Shown piece after piece: positions 6,214 to 14,325 of a stretch of DNA of 16,695 nucleotides. The DNA is from Oxalobacteraceae bacterium UBA4003 (lineage in GTDB: Bacteria; Pseudomonadota; Gammaproteobacteria; Burkholderiales; Burkholderiaceae_D). Numbering within the stretch: position 1 is the stretch's first letter; each line of letters begins with the position of its first letter. The stretch spans positions 18,535 to 35,229 of the forward strand of contig DGBN01000049.1 in assembly GCA_002384815.1 (NCBI GenBank), given 5' to 3'. A program made the position numbers and the translations under genes. The notes under the pieces are model-generated. The model saw only the letters and a list, made by a program, of their open reading frames with translations. It did not search any database and was not told the origin of the DNA.

Positions 6214-7548
6214 TTAGTCGTGCTTCATCAGGGCTTCGATATCGGCCACGGTTTTTGGTGCTGCCGCGCTCAGGATATGGCAGCCGTCAGCGGTGACCAC
6301 TGCATCGTCTTCAATGCGGATGCCGATATTCCAGTATTGCTCGGGCACGCTTTCTGCCGGTCGTACATAGATGCCTGGTTCAACGGTCAGTACCATGCCG
6401 GCCTGCAGCGTGCGCCATGGTTTCTCCGCGCCGTTTACCGCGGCATCACGATACTCGCCGACATCGTGGACGTCCATGCCCAGCCAGTGCCCGGTGCGGT
6501 GCATATAGAACTGATTGTAGGCGCGATGTTCAATGACGTCGCTTAGTGAGCCGACCTTGTTTTTGTCGAGTAGGCCGGTATCGAGCATGCCTTGCGCGAG
6601 CACTTTGACAGCGGCATCGTGGCCATCCATGAAGCGTTTTCCCGGACGCGTTTCTGCGATCGCCGCATATTGCGATGCGAGCACGATTTCATACAGTTCT
6701 TTTTGCGGACCCGAGAATTTTCCATTGACCGGAAATGCGCGCGTGATATCGGAAGCATAGCTATCGAGTTCGCAGCCGGCATCGATGAGCACGAGATCGC
6801 CATCCTTCAATTCGGCATCGCTGGCGCGATAGTGCAAGACGCAAGCGTTGGAACCGGTGGCGACGATGGAGCCGTAAGCCGGAAACTGCGAACCGTTGTT
6901 GCGGAATTCGTGCAGGATTTCTGCTTCCAGATGATATTCGCGCAACCCCGGACGCGCGATGCGCATCGCACGCCTATGTGCGGCGGCAGCGATGTCGGCC
7001 GAGCGTTGCATGATGTCGATTTCGCCGGCGTCCTTGGTCAGGCGCATTTCATCCAGCAATACGTGTACATCGTAGGCGGCAGTCGGTGGCGTGACGCCGG
7101 CGCGTGCCTGTGTACGCACGTTTTGCAGCCAGCGCTGGACTTGTGCATCGAGCTTGCTGTCGCTGCCGAGCGCATAAAACAGTGCCGGCGCATTGGCCAT
7201 CAGTCTGGGCAATTCGGTGTCGATTGCTTCTATCGGATAAGCGGCGTCGAAACCGAAAGTGCTGCGTGCGATTTCGGGGCCGTAGCGAAAGCCGTCCCAG
7301 ATTTCGCGCTCCATATTTTTTTCGCGACAGAAAAGAATCGCCTGATTTTTTTCGCCGGCGACCAGCACGATGACTGCTTCCGGTTCGGTGAAGCCGGACA
7401 GATAGTAAAAATAGCTGTCGTGCCGATACGGATAGTCGGCATCGCGGTTGCGCATGACTTCCGGTGCGGTCGGGATGATGGCGATGCCGCCGCCCTTGGT
7501 CTGCATTTGCGCCATCAGCGATGTGCGTCGATCGGCATACGTTTTCAT
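6214..7548 (-). CDS. pepP: Xaa-Pro aminopeptidase (aminopeptidase P)
   Basis: This 444-residue cytoplasmic enzyme removes an N-terminal residue that precedes proline, using two manganese ions. An N-terminal aminopeptidase-P domain (about 1-140, with YRHDSYFYYLSGFTEPEAV) precedes the pita-bread M24 catalytic domain (about 170-430). All five metal ligands are present: Asp256 and Asp267 (IDAGCELDSYASDITR), His354 (RTGHWLGMDVHDVG), Glu390 (TVEPG) and Glu413 (RIEDD). His361 matches the conserved substrate-binding histidine. The start codon lies one base after the murU stop, with Shine-Dalgarno AGGAAA inside the end of murU, so the two genes are clearly cotranscribed. Length matches E. coli PepP (441). 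Confidence 0.95.
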   Translation of the reverse strand: MKTYADRRTSLMAQMQTKGGGIAIIPTAPEVMRNRDADYPYRHDSYFYYLSGFTEPEAVIVLVAGEKNQAILFCREKNMEREIWDGFRYGPEIARSTFGFDAAYPIEAIDTELPRLMANAPALFYALGSDSKLDAQVQRWLQNVRTQARAGVTPPTAAYDVHVLLDEMRLTKDAGEIDIMQRSADIAAAAHRRAMRIARPGLREYHLEAEILHEFRNNGSQFPAYGSIVATGSNACVLHYRASDAELKDGDLVLIDAGCELDSYASDITRAFPVNGKFSGPQKELYEIVLASQYAAIAETRPGKRFMDGHDAAVKVLAQGMLDTGLLDKNKVGSLSDVIEHRAYNQFYMHRTGHWLGMDVHDVGEYRDAAVNGAEKPWRTLQAGMVLTVEPGIYVRPAESVPEQYWNIGIRIEDDAVVTADGCHILSAAAPKTVADIEALMKHD

Positions 7549-7549
7549 T

Positions 7550-8260
7550 TTAATTTCCTGTCAAAGGTGCGTTCAGTTCGGCCAATCTTTCTGCCGTGCC
7601 GACATCGGTCCAGTCACCGCGATACAGCTCGCCGCCGACCTGGCCGCGTGCTGCATATTCGCGCAATAGCGGTGCCAGCTTGGCGGATTCGCCAGCGATG
7701 ATCGAATCGAACATCGACGGCCGGTAGACGCCAATGCCGGAAAAAGTAAACCTGGGTTCACCTTCGTTGGCGATGGAAAAACTGTGCAGTGCAAAGTCGC
7801 CCTGCGGATGGTGCAGCGGATTTTTTACCAGATACAGCCATGCAACATCGCGTTGATCGAGCGGATACGGATTACCCCATACGTCGTTGTCTTCCAGCAC
7901 GCCTGTGGTCTGCTTGAAATCAAAGTGGGGACAATAGATATCCGCTGCAAGGGCCAGAAACGGTTCGTCGCCCAAAAGATGGCGTGCTTTTGCGATACCA
8001 CCTGCGGTTTCCAGCGCTTCACCTTCAGCCGAATAAACGATGCTGGCGCCGAATTGCTCGCCGTTGCCGAGCGCTTCTTCTATCATGCTGCCGAGGTGTG
8101 CATGGTTGATCACGATATCCTTAATGCCGGCGCGCACCAGGTTCAGAATATGCCAGACGATCAGCGGGCGTCCGCGCACCTTCAACAAGGGTTTGGGGCA
8201 GGTATCGGTCAGCGGACGCATTCTTTCACCGCGTCCGGCAGCGAAAATCATCGCTTTCAT
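7550..8260 (-). CDS. murU: N-acetylmuramate alpha-1-phosphate uridylyltransferase
   Basis: This 236-residue sugar nucleotidyltransferase joins MurNAc-1-phosphate and UTP to give UDP-MurNAc. With AmgK it allows peptidoglycan recycling that bypasses de novo synthesis, and hence fosfomycin action, in pseudomonads. The N-terminal nucleotide-binding signature FAAGRGERMRPLTDTCPKPL begins at residue 6. LAADIY puts the metal-binding Asp at 107, where relatives usually read NGD, and DWTDVGTAERL (216-226) carries the second acidic site (Asp219). Generic annotation would be 'nucleotidyltransferase'. The MurU call rests on length, motifs and the adjacent amgK, 102 bases upstream. The ATG is fixed by the family N-terminus MKAMIFAAG but shows no Shine-Dalgarno. 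Confidence 0.88.
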   Translation of the reverse strand: MKAMIFAAGRGERMRPLTDTCPKPLLKVRGRPLIVWHILNLVRAGIKDIVINHAHLGSMIEEALGNGEQFGASIVYSAEGEALETAGGIAKARHLLGDEPFLALAADIYCPHFDFKQTTGVLEDNDVWGNPYPLDQRDVAWLYLVKNPLHHPQGDFALHSFSIANEGEPRFTFSGIGVYRPSMFDSIIAGESAKLAPLLREYAARGQVGGELYRGDWTDVGTAERLAELNAPLTGN

Positions 8261-8362
8261 TATTGTCGCAATCGTTGTTTGGATAAATAAATGTCGTGGG
8301 CTGTGTTGCGGTTCAGCCGATGCAAGTGCGCCGCCGGTATTGCAGCTGGCGTACAGCGCCGC

Positions 8363-9400
8363 TTAAAACGTATAGCCGACTTGCGGCGCCTTGTCTTCCA
8401 GCTCGTCGAGCAGCTTCACCAGCGGGGCCAATTCCTTGTAGCGATGTGCGGCCTTGCGCGCATATTCCATCACCAGCGGCATATCCTTCAGGTAGGCATC
8501 CTTGCCATCGCGGTGGTAAAGGCGCGCAAAAATACCGAGCACTTTCAGATGGCGCTGCAAGCCCATGTACTCGAAATCGCGGTAGAAGGAATCGATGTCG
8601 GGATTGACCGGCAGGCCGGCACGCTTGGCGCGTTCCCAGTAGCGAATTGCCCAGTCGAGCACGATTTCCTCGTCCCACTGGATATAGGCGTCGCGTAGCA
8701 ATGAGGCAAGATCGTAGGTGATCGGACCGTACACCGCATCCTGAAAGTCGAGTATGCCGGGATTGCCCTTCTGCAGCACCATCAGATTGCGCGAATGATA
8801 ATCGCGATGCACATGGACTTGCGCTTGCGCCAGATTATTGGCGAGCAGGGCATCGAATACCTTGTCCAGTGTAGCGGTCTGTGCTGCGGTCATGGTCAGG
8901 CCCAGATGCTTGCCGATATACCATTCCGGAAAGAGCATTAATTCACGCAGCAGCAGCGCACGGTCGTATTCGGGGAGTGCGGTTGGGGTGCTGTGCAACT
9001 GGATTTGCACCAGCGCATTGATCGCATCCATGTACAGCGTGTGTGCATTGTCCGGATTTAACAATTGCAGGTACGTGGTCGATCCCAGATCCGACAATAA
9101 TAAAAAGCCTTGTGTTATATCCTGTGCCAGAATGCCAGGCACGGAGACGCCGCTGGCGCCGAATAGGTCGGCGACATGAATGAAAGGGCGGACATCTTCA
9201 TGCGGCGGTGGCGCGTCCATGACGATATAACTGGAGCTGTCGGTGCCGTCGATGCGGAAATAGCGCCGGAAGCTGGCATCGGATGAGGCCGGCCTGAGTG
9301 TTGCAATCTGCAGCGCGGGGGCGGGCAGGGAGGAAAGCCATTTTTTCAATTCACTCAGACGCAGGTCGTCAGAGGAGTCAGATGCAGTGTGTAAAGACAT
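8363..9400 (-). CDS. amgK: N-acetylmuramate/N-acetylglucosamine anomeric kinase (aminoglycoside phosphotransferase fold)
   Basis: This 345-residue cytoplasmic kinase of the APH fold phosphorylates the anomeric hydroxyl of MurNAc (and GlcNAc), feeding MurU encoded just downstream. The nucleotide-handling N-lobe spans about 30-110 (SSDASFRRYFRI, SYIVMDAPP). The catalytic loop VHRDYHSRNL has His198, Asp200 and Asn205. The metal-binding Asp218 is in LDFQDAVYGP, the Brenner-type motif characteristic of this group. On domain alone it could be labelled an aminoglycoside phosphotransferase, but pairing with murU next to lptD is the standard arrangement for AmgK. It opens the minus-strand unit, divergent from lptD by 101 bases. 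The Shine-Dalgarno is weak (AGG within CCTAGGCTC). Confidence 0.88.
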   Translation of the reverse strand: MSLHTASDSSDDLRLSELKKWLSSLPAPALQIATLRPASSDASFRRYFRIDGTDSSSYIVMDAPPPHEDVRPFIHVADLFGASGVSVPGILAQDITQGFLLLSDLGSTTYLQLLNPDNAHTLYMDAINALVQIQLHSTPTALPEYDRALLLRELMLFPEWYIGKHLGLTMTAAQTATLDKVFDALLANNLAQAQVHVHRDYHSRNLMVLQKGNPGILDFQDAVYGPITYDLASLLRDAYIQWDEEIVLDWAIRYWERAKRAGLPVNPDIDSFYRDFEYMGLQRHLKVLGIFARLYHRDGKDAYLKDMPLVMEYARKAAHRYKELAPLVKLLDELEDKAPQVGYTF

Positions 9401-9443
9401 GAAGCGAGCCTAGGTAATCCGGTTTATGGGCGGGGAGTTCCCA

Positions 9444-9449
9444 TATAAT
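9444..9449 (+). promoter_or_regulatory. Candidate -10 box for lptD-surA operon
   Basis: A perfect TATAAT lies 52 bases before the lptD ATG in the 101-base lptD/amgK divergent spacer, within an AT-rich stretch. The hexamer at the matching -35 distance (GGTTTA) is poor, so an activator or another sigma factor may be involved. No clear promoter for amgK was found on the opposite strand of this spacer. Confidence 0.35.
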
Positions 9450-9501
9450 AAGGGATTAAATTCAAAAAAACGCCAGAGATGGTACTCAAAACTTTATTTT
9501 C

Positions 9502-11754
9502 ATGACCTGGCTTTTCTCATTCCGTTCTTCTCAACGTTTCGCCACTACGCTGACTGCCGTAGTGGCGGCGGTTTCGGCGTCGACGTTTGCTTCTGCCCAG
9601 ACGTCTGTCAAACCGGCGAAGGTCAAAGATCCGGAAGCGGAAACGCGCGTCAGCTCGGAGCAGATGAGCGGACGTCCGGATCGGGAAATCATCCTGGATC
9701 GCGACGTTGAAATCATCCGCGGCGAAACCACGCTCAATGCGGATCACGCAACGTACTGGATCGCAGAAGATGAAGTTGAGGCGAGCGGTAATGTGCGGAT
9801 GAATCGCTTTGGCGATCGTTACACCGGCGACAAGATGCGTTTCAAGATGGATGAGGGAAAGGGTTATGTTACCAACCCGACTTACCATATGCAGGGAAAC
9901 AATGCGCAAGGCCAGGCTGAACGTATCGATTTCGAGGCGGAAGACAGGGCGCTGATTACCCAGGGTACCTATAGCACCTGCGAAGGCCCGGATCCCGACT
10001 GGTACTTGAAGTCGAATACCATGCATCTGGATACCGGCAGGGATGTCGGTACCGCAGGCACGACCATGGTCTACTTCAAGGGCGTACCGATACTCGGCAC
10101 GCCTTATATGTCCTTCCCGCTGTCGGATGCGCGCAAGTCGGGCATGCTGGTGCCAACCATGGGCACCACCAGTACCGGCGGTTTTGAAGTGATGGTGCCG
10201 TATTATTTCAATATTGCACCGAATCGTGATTTGACATTGTTTCCGAAATATATTGCGCGTCGCGGCTTTCAGCTGGGTGCAGAGGCGCGTTATCTGGATC
10301 GCGATTATGCGGGCGAAACCAAGCTTGAGTTTTTGCCCAATGATACGCAGACCAAGACGAATCGTTATTCGATTGCCTCTACGCATGCTCAGAGGCTGAG
10401 CCCGCAAGCTTCATTTGGCTGGAACGTCAAGGCTGCGTCGGATGACGATTACGCGATCGATTTTTCACGCAATCTGGCCACCAGTACCGAACGCCTGTTA
10501 TTGCGCGATCTGTACTTCAACTATGCGGAGGATTTCTGGAGTGCGACGGCGCGTGCGTCCAATTACCAGGTCTTGCAAGATGTGCTGGCGCCGATTACGC
10601 GTCCTTACGATCGTCTGCCGCAACTGACCCTGCAAGCAGGGCGACAGGACGTCAACGGTTTTGACTGGGCGACGACGGTCGAGGCGACACGTTTCTGGCA
10701 TCCGGACCTGGTGCGTGGTGAACGCTATGTGGTCAACCCGAGTATTTCTTATCCTATCGTACGCCCCAGTTATTTTGTGACGCCGAAAGTTTCCCTGAAC
10801 GCTGCCAGTTATAGTGTGCAGGATCCGCTGACGCGAACCAATACCAGTTATAGCCGGACCTTGCCAACCTTTTCGCTGGATAGCGGACTGATCTTCGAGC
10901 GCGAGACCAATATTTTCGGCGAAGCGGCGACGCAAACCCTGGAGCCGCGCCTGTTTTACGTGAAGACGCCTTATCGCAACCAGGCCAATCCGGTTTTCGA
11001 CTCGGCAGAAGCGGATCTGAGCTTTGCACAAATTTTCAGTGAAAACCGTTTTATCGGCAACGATCGCATCAGCGATGCGAACCAGCTGACGACTGCACTG
11101 GTTTCACGTTATATAGAATCAAGCGGCGCGGAACGCTTGCGTGTGGCGCTTGCTCAACGTTTTTATTTTGAAGATCAAAGAGTGACGTTGCCGGGAGTGG
11201 TGCCGCAAGGCGATAACAAATCCGATATCCTCGCTTCCGGTACGCTCAGAATTTCAAATGCCTTGAGTACGGAAGGCAATCTGCAATACAGCTCTACCCA
11301 GAAAACCGTCAGCCGCGGCAATGCGAGTGTGAGCTGGCGGCCGGAACCGAAGAAAGTATTGAATCTGGCTTACCGCGTTGATGTACCGAATGCCTTGCGG
11401 CAGGTCGACGTGTCCGGTCAATGGCCGTTAGGTGATCGCTGGTACGGCGTTGGTCGGATGAACTATTCATTATCAAACGATTACGCAAACCGGCCAGGTT
11501 ATAAACAAATAAATGTACCACCCAAGCAGGGCTTGTCCGAAGGTTTGCTCGGTCTGGAATACAAGGCTGACTGCTGGATCTTCCGCGTCGTCGCGCAACG
11601 CATTCCGACAGCAACAGGAAAATCCACGACTTCGCTCTTTTTCCAGCTGGAATTAAGCGGCCTGACCAAGCTGGGTTCCGATCCGATGGAAGCACTGCGC
11701 ACGAGTATTCCTGGCTATCAAGCCATCAATAAACCTTCCAATATCAACTATTAA
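9502..11754 (+). CDS. lptD: LPS-assembly outer membrane protein LptD
   Basis: This 750-residue protein forms, with the lipoprotein LptE, the outer-membrane translocon that places lipopolysaccharide in the outer leaflet. A signal peptide (residues 1-32, cleavage after FASA) is followed by a periplasmic OstA-type beta-jellyroll (about 50-175) and a large beta-barrel domain (about 200-740). Only two cysteines exist: Cys160 in GTYSTCEGPDPDW and Cys691 in EYKADCWIFRV. They match E. coli Cys173 and the Cys724/725 pair, so a single interdomain disulfide is expected. The ATG has no Shine-Dalgarno, and an eight-codon frame (9479-9505) overlaps it as ATGA. It leads the lptD-surA-pdxA-rsmA run conserved across proteobacteria, 16 bases before surA. 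Confidence 0.95.
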   Translation: MTWLFSFRSSQRFATTLTAVVAAVSASTFASAQTSVKPAKVKDPEAETRVSSEQMSGRPDREIILDRDVEIIRGETTLNADHATYWIAEDEVEASGNVRMNRFGDRYTGDKMRFKMDEGKGYVTNPTYHMQGNNAQGQAERIDFEAEDRALITQGTYSTCEGPDPDWYLKSNTMHLDTGRDVGTAGTTMVYFKGVPILGTPYMSFPLSDARKSGMLVPTMGTTSTGGFEVMVPYYFNIAPNRDLTLFPKYIARRGFQLGAEARYLDRDYAGETKLEFLPNDTQTKTNRYSIASTHAQRLSPQASFGWNVKAASDDDYAIDFSRNLATSTERLLLRDLYFNYAEDFWSATARASNYQVLQDVLAPITRPYDRLPQLTLQAGRQDVNGFDWATTVEATRFWHPDLVRGERYVVNPSISYPIVRPSYFVTPKVSLNAASYSVQDPLTRTNTSYSRTLPTFSLDSGLIFERETNIFGEAATQTLEPRLFYVKTPYRNQANPVFDSAEADLSFAQIFSENRFIGNDRISDANQLTTALVSRYIESSGAERLRVALAQRFYFEDQRVTLPGVVPQGDNKSDILASGTLRISNALSTEGNLQYSSTQKTVSRGNASVSWRPEPKKVLNLAYRVDVPNALRQVDVSGQWPLGDRWYGVGRMNYSLSNDYANRPGYKQINVPPKQGLSEGLLGLEYKADCWIFRVVAQRIPTATGKSTTSLFFQLELSGLTKLGSDPMEALRTSIPGYQAINKPSNINY

Positions 11755-11770
11755 GCTGGTACGTAAACTC

Positions 11771-13183
11771 ATGGTTAATTTTTATCCTGTCTCCACTATT
11801 CGCAAGCTCACGCGGGCTGGCAAGCATGCCTTGATTTTGCTGGGACTGATGAGCGGTTTGATGACGAGCGTCACGGCGCAAAACATGACGCCAGCTAACG
11901 CAGCGCCGTCTAGCGTACAACCGCGTCTGGCGGATGCCATTCTGGTAGTGGTAAACAACGAAGTGATTACGCGCTATGAATTCATCGAACGGCTCAAGGT
12001 GATTGAAAATCGTCTGAAAGGCCAGGGTGGGCAAATGCCACCGATGGAACAATTGCAGCGCCAATTACTGGAGCGCATGATCGTCGAGCGGGCACAATTG
12101 CAGCAAGCCAAGGAGTCCGGCATCAAGGTGGATGACGCCATGCTGGATCGTGCCATAGCCCGCATAGCAGACCAGAATCAATTGACGATGCCCGAGTTCC
12201 GCAAACGTCTGGAACAGGATGGCATGGTCTACTCCCAGTTTCGCAACGAGATTCGCAACGAGATGATCTTGCAGCGTTTGCGTGAGCGTGAAGTCGATAA
12301 CAAGATACAGGTATCGGATGCCGAAGTGGATGCCTATATGGCCGAGCATAGCGGCTCCAATGCGAATGCCCCGCAAGAGTTGAATCTGGGACAAATCCTG
12401 ATTCGCGTGCCGGAAAACGCCACGCCGCAGCAACTGGCCGAGAGCAGGAAACGCGCGGAAGAAGTGCTCGCACAATTGAACGCGGGTGGTGATTTTGCCA
12501 AATTGGCGGCGGCCTATTCGGATGGAACGGATGGCCTGACAGGCGGAGATCTGGGCTGGCGTACGCAGGATAGATTGCCGCAATTATTTGTCGATGCGAC
12601 CGCCAATCTGCAACAGGGACAGATTGCGCCATTGGTCAAAAGCGGCAACGGTTTCCATATCCTGAAGGTGCTCGGAAAACGCACGCAGAGCGTATTGCGG
12701 GCAGCACCAGGCGCCAATCCGGCGGCTGCCAATACGGTCAAGCAAACACATGCCAGCCATATCCTGATCAAGGTGAATCAGGTTGTCTCGGCTGCCGATG
12801 CGCGTCGCAAATTGACCGAACTGAAACAGCGTCTCGACAACAAGGCCGCTACTTTTGAAGAGCTCGCACGTCTGTATTCCAATGATTTTTCTGCCTCCAA
12901 AGGCGGCGATCTTGGCTGGATTTATCCTGGCGATACGGTGCCGGAATTCGAGCGCGCAATGGATGCCTTGCCGGTCGGTGAAGTGAGCGAGCCGATTGAA
13001 TCGCCATTCGGCTACCATTTGATTCTTGTGAAGGAACGCAAGAGCGACGATGTATCGCAAGAGCGCCAGCGTCTGGTAGTGCGACAAACACTACGCGCAC
13101 AAAAAGTGGAAGAAGCGACGCAGGACTGGTTGCGTCAACTGCGCGATCGCGCCTATGTTGAATATCGGCTGGAAGAAAGATAA
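11771..13183 (+). CDS. surA: Periplasmic chaperone and peptidyl-prolyl isomerase SurA
   Basis: This 470-residue periplasmic chaperone escorts unfolded outer-membrane proteins, LptD being a leading client, to the BAM complex. The signal peptide ends near residue 36 (SVTA before QN). The SurA N-terminal helical chaperone domain (about 50-175, with DAILVVVNNEVIT) is followed by two parvulin domains. Domain one is about 203-304 (QELNLGQILIRVP ... GGDLGWR ... GNGFHILKV); domain two is about 325-424 (THASHILIKV ... GGDLGWIYPG ... FGYHLILVKER). A short C-terminal segment completes the chaperone core. Slightly longer than E. coli SurA (428), mainly in the signal region and the alanine/proline linker between parvulins (308-322). 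Its stop TAA overlaps an ATG (TAATG) ahead of pdxA. Confidence 0.95.
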   Translation: MVNFYPVSTIRKLTRAGKHALILLGLMSGLMTSVTAQNMTPANAAPSSVQPRLADAILVVVNNEVITRYEFIERLKVIENRLKGQGGQMPPMEQLQRQLLERMIVERAQLQQAKESGIKVDDAMLDRAIARIADQNQLTMPEFRKRLEQDGMVYSQFRNEIRNEMILQRLREREVDNKIQVSDAEVDAYMAEHSGSNANAPQELNLGQILIRVPENATPQQLAESRKRAEEVLAQLNAGGDFAKLAAAYSDGTDGLTGGDLGWRTQDRLPQLFVDATANLQQGQIAPLVKSGNGFHILKVLGKRTQSVLRAAPGANPAAANTVKQTHASHILIKVNQVVSAADARRKLTELKQRLDNKAATFEELARLYSNDFSASKGGDLGWIYPGDTVPEFERAMDALPVGEVSEPIESPFGYHLILVKERKSDDVSQERQRLVVRQTLRAQKVEEATQDWLRQLRDRAYVEYRLEER

Positions 13184-13215
13184 TGTCCTCCATACTGCGC
13201 GGGTGCCGTGAGTAA
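13183..13215 (+). other. Possible 10-codon coupling frame between surA and pdxA
   Basis: ATG 13183 overlaps the surA stop (TAATG), is preceded by GGAAG inside the end of surA, and encodes MSSILRGCRE before TAA 13213-13215, just past the pdxA GTG at 13208. It may hand ribosomes from surA to pdxA, whose GTG has no Shine-Dalgarno. Chance is possible. Confidence 0.25.
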
Positions 13216-14251
13216 GCGCCCGACCATTGCGATTACCTGCGGCGAACCGGCCGGCATCGGCCCGGAAATTTCCATTCGCGCCGCATGGGAATTGCGTGCC
13301 GATGTAAAAAGCATATTGATAGGCGATGCCGCCTTTCTGGCCATGATCGCCAGCGCCATCAATCCGGATATTCATTTATCTGCACTGTCCTTGCAGGCGG
13401 TGCGCAATAGCGGCCTGCCCGCATTTCCACGCGACCAGATTACCGTCATCGATTGCCCGCTGGCTGCACATGTCGTGCCTGGCAGGCTGGATGCGCAAAA
13501 CGGTCGTTACGTATTGCAAACGCTGGATATCGCAATCGATGGCGCGATGCAGAAGTGGTTCGATGCGATCGTGACTGCGCCGCTGCAGAAAAGCACGATC
13601 AACGATGCCGGTGTGCCGTTCACCGGCCATACCGAATACCTGGCCGATAAAACCGGCACTTCACAAGTGGTGATGATGCTGGCGACGAATGCGACACCGC
13701 AGCCTTTACGGGTGGCTTTGGCGACGACGCATCTGGCCTTGAAAGATGTTGCGGCAGCGATTACGTTTGAAAGTCTGTCCGGCATCATCGATATTCTGCA
13801 TGCAGATTTACAGAAAAAATTCGGCATCGCCAAACCGCGCATACTGGTGACCGGCCTGAATCCGCATGCCGGCGAAGGCGGTTATCTGGGACGTGAAGAA
13901 ATCGATGTGATTACGCCTGTGTTGCAGGCGGCACAAGCCAAAGGCTACGATGTGCACGGTCCGTATCCGGCCGATACGCTGTTCCAGCAGAAACTGCTGG
14001 CAGATGCCGACTGCGTACTCGCGATGTATCACGACCAGGGTTTGCCGGTATTGAAATACGCCAGCTTCGGTCTGGGCGTCAATATCACACTGGGCTTGCC
14101 CATCATCCGCACTTCGGTCGATCACGGCACGGCGCTCGACCTGGCTGCGGCCGGTCTCGGCCAGGCCGATCATGGCAGCATGCTGGAAGCAATACGTGTT
14201 GCCGCCCAAATGGCCGCTGCAGCCAAAGTGGCTGCCTGGACTGTCGAATAA
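13208..14251 (+). CDS. pdxA: 4-hydroxythreonine-4-phosphate dehydrogenase
   Basis: This 347-residue cytoplasmic NAD-dependent enzyme oxidises 4-phosphohydroxy-L-threonine, with decarboxylation, in the DXP-dependent vitamin B6 pathway. The metal ligands of E. coli PdxA (His166, 211, 266) match His175 (TTHLAL), His220 (GLNPHAGEGG) and His275 (MYHDQGLP) at a constant offset of nine. The N-terminal ITCGEPAGIGPEI and the FTGHTEYLADKTG loop (138-150) are also intact. The start is GTG 13208: the frame upstream is closed by a stop at 13181 with no ATG between, and MSKRPTIAITCGEPAG fits the family N-terminus. It lies 24 bases after surA and 38 before rsmA, so it is probably part of one transcript. Confidence 0.95.
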   Translation: MSKRPTIAITCGEPAGIGPEISIRAAWELRADVKSILIGDAAFLAMIASAINPDIHLSALSLQAVRNSGLPAFPRDQITVIDCPLAAHVVPGRLDAQNGRYVLQTLDIAIDGAMQKWFDAIVTAPLQKSTINDAGVPFTGHTEYLADKTGTSQVVMMLATNATPQPLRVALATTHLALKDVAAAITFESLSGIIDILHADLQKKFGIAKPRILVTGLNPHAGEGGYLGREEIDVITPVLQAAQAKGYDVHGPYPADTLFQQKLLADADCVLAMYHDQGLPVLKYASFGLGVNITLGLPIIRTSVDHGTALDLAAAGLGQADHGSMLEAIRVAAQMAAAAKVAAWTVE

Positions 14252-14268
14252 ATAACCCGCTGATTTAT

Positions 14269-14325
14269 TTCGGCCAGAACCGCATATCCATGAAACATAT
14301 TCCCCGTAAACGCTTCGGCCAGAAC
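14269..14325 (+). repeat. 12-base direct repeat spanning the rsmA start
   Basis: TTCGGCCAGAAC occurs at 14269-14280, in the leader, and again at 14314-14325 inside rsmA, where it encodes FGQN of the conserved RFGQNFL motif. The copies are 45 bases apart, so the leader copy is in the same reading frame. There is no stop between them. Confidence 0.8.

Noticed and set aside
6592..7701. Long plus-strand open frame (about 369 codons) antisense to pepP and murU
   Set aside because: Both minus-strand genes have complete catalytic motifs; the antisense frame crosses their junction and has no recognisable family or ribosome site.
8261..8362. Separate small gene or promoter in the amgK-murU gap
   Set aside because: No frame with a ribosome site and no good promoter boxes were seen on the minus strand; the gap looks like ordinary intra-operon spacer.
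9401..9501. Sigma-E type promoter for lptD or amgK
   Set aside because: A minus-strand GGAACT is present (9435-9440) but no matching sigma-E -10 is found at the proper distance, and none is seen toward lptD.
9517..10407. Minus-strand open frame antisense to the lptD N-terminus
   Set aside because: LptD signal peptide and OstA region explain the DNA; the antisense product has shadow-like composition.
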